Part shown: in pieces, positions 23,104 through 26,452 of the stretch
Layout: each line of letters begins with the position of its first letter
Numbering within the stretch: the first letter of the stretch is position 1
From: an uncultured Ruminococcus sp.
Lineage (GTDB): Bacteria > Bacillota > Clostridia > Oscillospirales > Ruminococcaceae
Assembly: GCA_900550695.1 (NCBI GenBank)
Contig: URTF01000027.1
Coordinates: 1-26,452, forward strand
Direction: 5' to 3'
DNA: 26,452 bases
The notes under the pieces: model-generated
What the model was told of the DNA's origin: nothing
The model's database searches: none
The model's input: only the letters and a program-made list of their open reading frames with translations
Position numbers and translations under genes: made by a program

Positions 23104-23166
23104 GGGTGAAAGGAGGAAAACACTATACTATACTTATCAACTTGCAAAAAGAAAGGATTTAATATT

Positions 23167-23646
23167 ATGATGAAACAGAAAAAAATAATTGTTCCTATTC
23201 TCACTCTTGCCGTAATGCTTTTGATGGTTGGTGGCGTATATGCTGTTTTTTCTTCAACTCAACCTGAAAAAAGCAAAGCTGAAAATGTTCGGGATACCAC
23301 TGACCAAGACTATGAAAAAGGGCTTACGGAAGAACAAAAGGCATTTAATGAACTAATCAACAAACATATTTACGAAGAAACTGCTAATAACTTAGAACAG
23401 TATGAGCAATACGGTTTAACCTATAATTCTGACGAAAACCAGCTGTTTTTTAATGGTAAGTTAGTCTGCTATTTTGCTGATAACCGGGCTACCGATGGAA
23501 CTTTTGAAGGAACTGAGGTACACTCTGCAAACGGTGATATTGGCATTATTACAGAAAGAGATAGAAATGGAAATATAACTGGTCTAAAACAGATGGAAAT
23601 CCCAGAATTAACAGATTTTCTTGAAAAGTCGTGGAAAGAAAAATAA
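23167..23646 (+). CDS. Small exported or membrane-anchored protein, likely target of the ECF sigma factor
   Basis: A 159-residue protein with an N-terminal hydrophobic segment (about 7-29, IIVPILTLAVMLLMVGGVYAVF) that could be a signal peptide or an anchor, then a charged stretch. The rest is a small domain of about 110 residues (GLTEEQKAFNELINKHIYEE, ending GIITERDRNGNITGLKQMEI) that I do not recognise. It has no cysteine motif of a lipoprotein. GAAAGGA nine bases upstream selects the ATG at 23167 (a second ATG follows directly). Its upstream element copies that of the sigma gene. It might be a defence or feedback factor of the envelope response; that is inference. Codon use is AT-biased like the sigma pair. 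Confidence 0.8.
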   Translation: MMKQKKIIVPILTLAVMLLMVGGVYAVFSSTQPEKSKAENVRDTTDQDYEKGLTEEQKAFNELINKHIYEETANNLEQYEQYGLTYNSDENQLFFNGKLVCYFADNRATDGTFEGTEVHSANGDIGIITERDRNGNITGLKQMEIPELTDFLEKSWKEK

Positions 23647-23699
23647 TTTCTTTAGGTAAGTGATTAAAACACAAATAGCAAAACCCAGCCGGAGCAGTC

Positions 23700-23857
23700 A
23701 ACGGGGTGGATTGTCCTGTAACACCCCAAATGGTGCTCAAGCCAGTGCGATGATATATTATCTGGCTGTGACTGCCTGTGCTAATGGGCTCAATGTGGAG
23801 GATTATTTTTACAGAATGCTGATTTCCGATGATCCTGTTTTGCTCTGGAATGAGTAA
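23700..23857 (+). pseudogene. Decayed C-terminal end of an IS66-family transposase
   Basis: The frame reads SCNTPNGAQASAMIYYLAVT and continues ACANGLNVEDYF before ending WNE. The blocks NTPxGAxASA and AxANGLxxxxY are the hallmark of the IS66 transposase C-terminus (sNTPkGArASAiiYsl..takaNGL). All upstream catalytic parts are missing, and the residues before the match (QRGG) no longer fit the family. It is a leftover, not an active transposase. It marks the right side of the AT-rich insert. Confidence 0.75.
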
Positions 23858-23873
23858 TTGTATATGAATTTAC

Positions 23874-23895
23874 CCCTGCCGTTTGTTCGGCAGGG
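23874..23895 (+). terminator. Hairpin after the IS66 remnant
   Basis: CCCTGCCG/CGGCAGGG with a 6-nt loop, followed by CTTGCTTGTTTT. The T-run is broken, so termination may be weak. Confidence 0.5.
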
Positions 23896-23912
23896 CTTGC
23901 TTGTTTTATGAG

Positions 23913-23935
23913 ACGTTGGAGGGTTTGACGGTTAC
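23913..23935. repeat. Possible right end of the lost IS66 element
   Basis: The sequence ends TTTGACGGTTAC; its reverse complement begins GTAAC, which fits the GTAA start typical of IS66 inverted repeats. No matching left end was found in the window. Confidence 0.35.
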
Positions 23936-23937
23936 GC

Positions 23938-23974
23938 AAAAAGCAGTACCGAACGCAAGTCCGATACTGCTTTT
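23938..23974 (-). terminator. Terminator of the cysteine desulfurase gene
   Basis: AAAAGCAGTA and TACTGCTTTT form a 10-bp stem. On the minus strand it begins two bases after the stop codon and ends in TTTTTG. Because the stem has A and T runs on both sides, it could also stop transcription coming from the left. Confidence 0.8.
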
Positions 23975-23975
23975 G

Positions 23976-25127
23976 TTATTTCGTTTTCGCAAGATTTTCA
24001 TAGCCGTCAATGATACCGTTGACGAGAGCGTTTATGTCGCCGTTCGTAGTTTCACGGCAGATCGATACTCGGATAGCGCTGTCGGCAAGTCTGTCGGGAA
24101 CTCCCATTGCTGTCAGCACGGAGCTGTGTGCGCCCTTTGAGCAGGCAGAACCGCTCGAAACGTACACTCCCCTGCTTTCAAGGTGGTGAAGCATTATCTC
24201 CGAGCGTATGCCCTCGACCGAGAAGTTCAGCACATACGGCGAATGGTCATCAAGGCTGGAGTTGAGCTTCACATAGGGCAGCTTTGCAAGGCTTTTTACC
24301 ATATAATCGCACACGATCTCGGCATTGCTGTAGGCTGTTGACATTGTTGGGAGCATCGATTTTACCGCTGCGCCGAAGCCTGCAATGAGCGGTACCGACT
24401 CCGTTCCCGAGCGGAAGCCTTTTTCCTGACCGCCGCCGCATATAAGCGGTGCAATTCTTATTCCGTTTCTCACATAAAGTGCGCCTACGCCTTTGAGTGC
24501 GTTGACTTTATGTCCCGAAACGACCACGCAGTCAGCCATAAGCGCCGCTGTCTTTATCGGCAGCTTCATAAATGCCTGAACGCAGTCGCAGTGGGTTATG
24601 CACTCGGGATATGTACGCTTTATCGCTGTAAAAATTTTCTTAACGGGATTTATCGCACCCGTTTCGTTGTTGACAAACATACACGAAGCGAGGAATGTGT
24701 TCTCATCTACTGCCGCAACGAATTCATCTGCATCGATAACACCGTTTCGGTTCGGGGCAATGCGCACGACTTCATACTCGCCGCTTTCTTCGAGCCTTTT
24801 TATCGGCTCTGCAACGGAGGGGTGTTCGATCGCAGAAACAACGATCTTCCTGCGGCTGCGCTTGCCGTAATTTTTCGCCGCACCGAAAATGACAGTGTTG
24901 TTCGCCTCGGTCGCACCCGATGTAAAGGTCACGCACTTCGGGTCACAGACAAGAGCCGCCGCAATAGCCTTTCTCGCCTCGGTAACCTCCTGCTCCGCCT
25001 CAAGTCCAAGCTTGTGGAGTGAGGACGGATTGCCGAATTTATAGAGCATATTGTCAAGCACAGCCGACATTGCCGCTTCGCAGGGCTTTGTCGTTGCCGC
25101 ATTATCAAGATAAACCATTGATCTCAT
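23976..25127 (-). CDS. Cysteine desulfurase (NifS/IscS type)
   Basis: A 383-residue PLP enzyme of aminotransferase class V. Visible: YLDNAATTKP (6-15), TSGATEANN (69-77), the His in SAIEHPSV (102), Asp181 and Gln184 in HCDCVQA, and the PLP lysine Lys207 in SGHK. RSGTES follows at 239-244, and the catalytic cysteine Cys329 lies in SSGSACSKGAHSSVL. It takes sulfur from L-cysteine for Fe-S clusters or tRNA thiolation. No iscU, thiI or mnmA is adjacent, so the acceptor is unknown. Two starts are possible: ATG at 25127, or ATG at 25118 (MVYLDNAA), which has a better-spaced GAAGGGA. It is transcribed toward the AT-rich insert and away from the S-component gene. Confidence 0.95.
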   Translation of the reverse strand: MRSMVYLDNAATTKPCEAAMSAVLDNMLYKFGNPSSLHKLGLEAEQEVTEARKAIAAALVCDPKCVTFTSGATEANNTVIFGAAKNYGKRSRRKIVVSAIEHPSVAEPIKRLEESGEYEVVRIAPNRNGVIDADEFVAAVDENTFLASCMFVNNETGAINPVKKIFTAIKRTYPECITHCDCVQAFMKLPIKTAALMADCVVVSGHKVNALKGVGALYVRNGIRIAPLICGGGQEKGFRSGTESVPLIAGFGAAVKSMLPTMSTAYSNAEIVCDYMVKSLAKLPYVKLNSSLDDHSPYVLNFSVEGIRSEIMLHHLESRGVYVSSGSACSKGAHSSVLTAMGVPDRLADSAIRVSICRETTNGDINALVNGIIDGYENLAKTK

Positions 25128-25152
25128 TTCCCTTCAAAGATATACTCCTTTT

Positions 25153-25181
25153 ATTATACAACATTTCGCCGAAAATTCCAA
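25153..25181 (-). promoter_or_regulatory. Promoter of the cysteine desulfurase gene
   Basis: On the minus strand TTGGAA, 17-bp spacer, TATAAT. The predicted start lies close to an AAGGAG about 17 bases before the first ATG, so the leader is short. Confidence 0.65.
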
Positions 25182-25390
25182 CATTCTTTGCAAAAAATTT
25201 TCTTTCAGCTTTTTCAACAATGAGAAATTTATATAAAAGCTTTCAATTGTATCAAATAACGAATTGAACTTTTCAGATACCAAAAGCGCTCCGATAAGAT
25301 ATACAAATTGCACATAAGCCCAAGCCTGCGCAGCTTTTTATATGCCAAAAACATAAAATTTTGTATAAAGAGTTAATCTTGGTTGACTAT
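25182..25390. other. Intergenic region between divergent genes
   Basis: AT-rich and without a gene. A short AAGC-ctgcgca-GCTTTTT hairpin lies near 25323-25340. No riboswitch consensus (FMN, thiamin, cobalamin, T-box) was recognised. Confidence 0.55.
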
Positions 25391-25419
25391 TTGCGAAAAA
25401 GTTGCTTCGGATTTATAAT
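25391..25419 (+). promoter_or_regulatory. Promoter of the S-component-like gene
   Basis: TTGCGA (25391-25396), 17-bp spacer, TATAAT (25414-25419), giving a leader of about 45 nt. A TTGACT at 25383 is at the wrong distance. Confidence 0.6.
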
Positions 25420-25469
25420 TAGATAATACCAATTAATTCAGTATGTATTGAATGAAAAGAGGAAGAAAA

Positions 25470-26303
25470 ATGGCAGAAAACACAGTTAGCATGAAAACTG
25501 CTCCGTCAGTGAGCAGAAAAACTTTGTACCGAATAATAATCGTCGGTCTTATGGCTGCACTCGTCTATGCAGGCAACTATCTCCAGATCAAGATCCCGAA
25601 CGGCGTTCTTGTAACAAGAATACACCTCGGCAACTCAATGTGCCTGCTCGCAGGTCTGCTGTTCGGCGCTCTCAACGGCGGTCTTGCTTCGGGTATCGGC
25701 GCAGGACTTTACGACCTTTTTGACCCCGTGTACATCGTTTCCGCACCGTATACATTCATCTCCAAGTTTGCAATGGGTATGACAGCGGGTCTTATCCGCA
25801 CGAACAACGAGAAAAAGCGTGTTATCACTGCGGCTGTCGTAGGTCAGCTCGTATATATCGTGCTGTACCTGCTCAAGACTTACGTTACGATGATAATTCT
25901 CGGCAACACTTCGCAGGCAGCATGGGCAGCAGTCGGCACGAACGCTATCACCTCGACCGTGAACGCAGTTCTCGCAGTCGTTATCGCAGTTCCGCTCTAC
26001 TTCCTGCTCCGCACAGCGCTCAAAAGAACCGGTATCTTTGAGTTCATCAAGGCGAACGACAGAACAGAAAAGCGTGAAAACAAATACTTCAACCCCGTTA
26101 CTGTCTGCCTTGTTATCTTCTCGGTCGCAGCGACACTTCTCTACACTATCAACCTCGCAGCAACGAACAAGGTAAAGGCAGCGGAAGAAAAGAAAGAAGC
26201 AGCATATCAGGAACAGATAGATCAGCTCAACAGCGATATAGATGACCTCTACGCACAGCTCGGACTTGAAAGACCTCAGCCGGCGGAAGAAGCTGAAGAA
26301 TAA
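25470..26303 (+). CDS. ECF-transporter S-component-like membrane protein with C-terminal extension
   Basis: From the ATG at 25470 (AGAGGA seven bases upstream; the ATG at 25452 overlaps that site) the protein has 277 residues. The first 180 or so form a six-helix bundle like vitamin-uptake S components (LYRIIIVGLMAALVYAGNYL, then LLAGLLFGALNGGLASGIGAGLYDLFDP, then FISKFAMGMTAGLI). This matches the riboflavin/related ECF S-component fold, but I cannot name the ligand. Unusually, it continues with a linker, another membrane helix (about 209-230, VTVCLVIFSVAATLLYTINL) and an acidic coiled-coil tail (KAAEEKKEAAYQEQIDQLNS). EcfA and EcfT genes are not in the window, so it would share an energising module. 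The ligand is unknown. Confidence 0.8.
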   Translation: MAENTVSMKTAPSVSRKTLYRIIIVGLMAALVYAGNYLQIKIPNGVLVTRIHLGNSMCLLAGLLFGALNGGLASGIGAGLYDLFDPVYIVSAPYTFISKFAMGMTAGLIRTNNEKKRVITAAVVGQLVYIVLYLLKTYVTMIILGNTSQAAWAAVGTNAITSTVNAVLAVVIAVPLYFLLRTALKRTGIFEFIKANDRTEKRENKYFNPVTVCLVIFSVAATLLYTINLAATNKVKAAEEKKEAAYQEQIDQLNSDIDDLYAQLGLERPQPAEEAEE

Positions 26304-26333
26304 TTCGGAATTCGGAATGCGGAATTCGGAATT
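26303..26333. repeat. Heptamer tandem repeat (ATTCGGA x4)
   Basis: Units ATTCGGA, ATTCGGA, ATGCGGA, ATTCGGA, then ATT, starting on the last base of the S-component stop codon. It is the same layout (four 7-bp units) as the unrelated CTGTTAA repeat at 17194. Confidence 0.8.
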
Positions 26334-26408
26334 AATGCAATGCTATCATTGCCAGGCTGTTGAAAAAGTATATTATTGAAAAAAATTGCACAAAATTAAA
26401 GTTTACGT

Positions 26409-26452
26409 CCACGCTTTTCAAAGGGTGGTGGGTGTCCAGAGGGCAAAGCCCT
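26409..26452. repeat. Left part of an intergenic hairpin element, cut by the window end
   Basis: A CCAC-CTTT/AAAG-GTGG hairpin (26409-26428, one mismatch) is followed by a perfect AGGGC-aaa-GCCCT hairpin that ends on the last base. It looks like the start of a structured intergenic repeat; how far it extends cannot be seen. Confidence 0.4.

Noticed and set aside
21156..23935. Integrative element using tRNA-Pro as attachment site
   Set aside because: No repeat of the tRNA 3' end was found downstream and no integrase is present; transfer is argued from base composition and the IS66 remnant instead.
25182..25469. Riboswitch before the S-component-like gene
   Set aside because: The predicted leader is about 45 nt, too short, and no known aptamer consensus was seen.

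Overview
The window comes from a low-to-moderate GC member of the Clostridia. It most resembles the Ruminococcus/Oscillospiraceae group. This is inferred from the division and cell-wall gene order, the AAAGGAGG-type ribosome binding sites, TTGACA/TATAAT promoters with 17-bp spacers, the lack of ftsA next to ftsZ, and a meso-diaminopimelate-type MurE (DNPR motif). Species is not assigned.

Left edge (1-1762, minus strand): an HD-domain hydrolase, a GNAT acetyltransferase and a Ser/Thr/Glu-rich lipoprotein whose promoter lies almost on its start codon. A roughly 660-bp non-coding stretch then leads to mraZ. It holds a promoter, AAAGTGG boxes with 10-bp spacing that look like the MraZ operator, and a cluster of TGTGGAAA motifs.

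Core (2426-16796, plus strand): a dcw (division and cell wall) cluster in the order mraZ, rsmH, ftsL-like, class B PBP with two PASTA domains, a fused murE-murF, mraY, ftsW, murG, murA, divIB/ftsQ, ftsZ. murD is missing from its usual place between mraY and ftsW. That place holds a 161-bp element with long imperfect terminal inverted repeats. ftsZ has its own promoter and is followed by a 118-bp tandem duplication and a terminator. Together these genes make lipid II from UDP-MurNAc-dipeptide onward (apart from MurC/MurD/MurB) and build the septum.

Envelope operon (17237-21084): a strong promoter, a near-perfect palindrome at the expected transcription start, two paralogous FecR-domain membrane proteins (the second with four InlB-type B-repeats), a lipoprotein cyclophilin and a terminator. 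A tRNA-Pro(GGG) with its own promoter and terminator follows.

AT-rich insert (about 21300-23935): an ECF sigma factor, its overlapping zinc-finger anti-sigma factor, a small membrane-anchored or secreted protein, and a decayed IS66 transposase tail. The sigma gene and the small-protein gene share nearly the same upstream element (TGTAACA, then CTnCTCTTAT, then AAAGGAGG at identical spacing). This reads as a self-contained autoregulated sigma regulon.

Right edge (23976-26452): a NifS/IscS-type cysteine desulfurase on the minus strand, an ECF-transporter S-component-like membrane protein on the plus strand, a heptamer repeat, and the start of an intergenic hairpin element cut by the window end.
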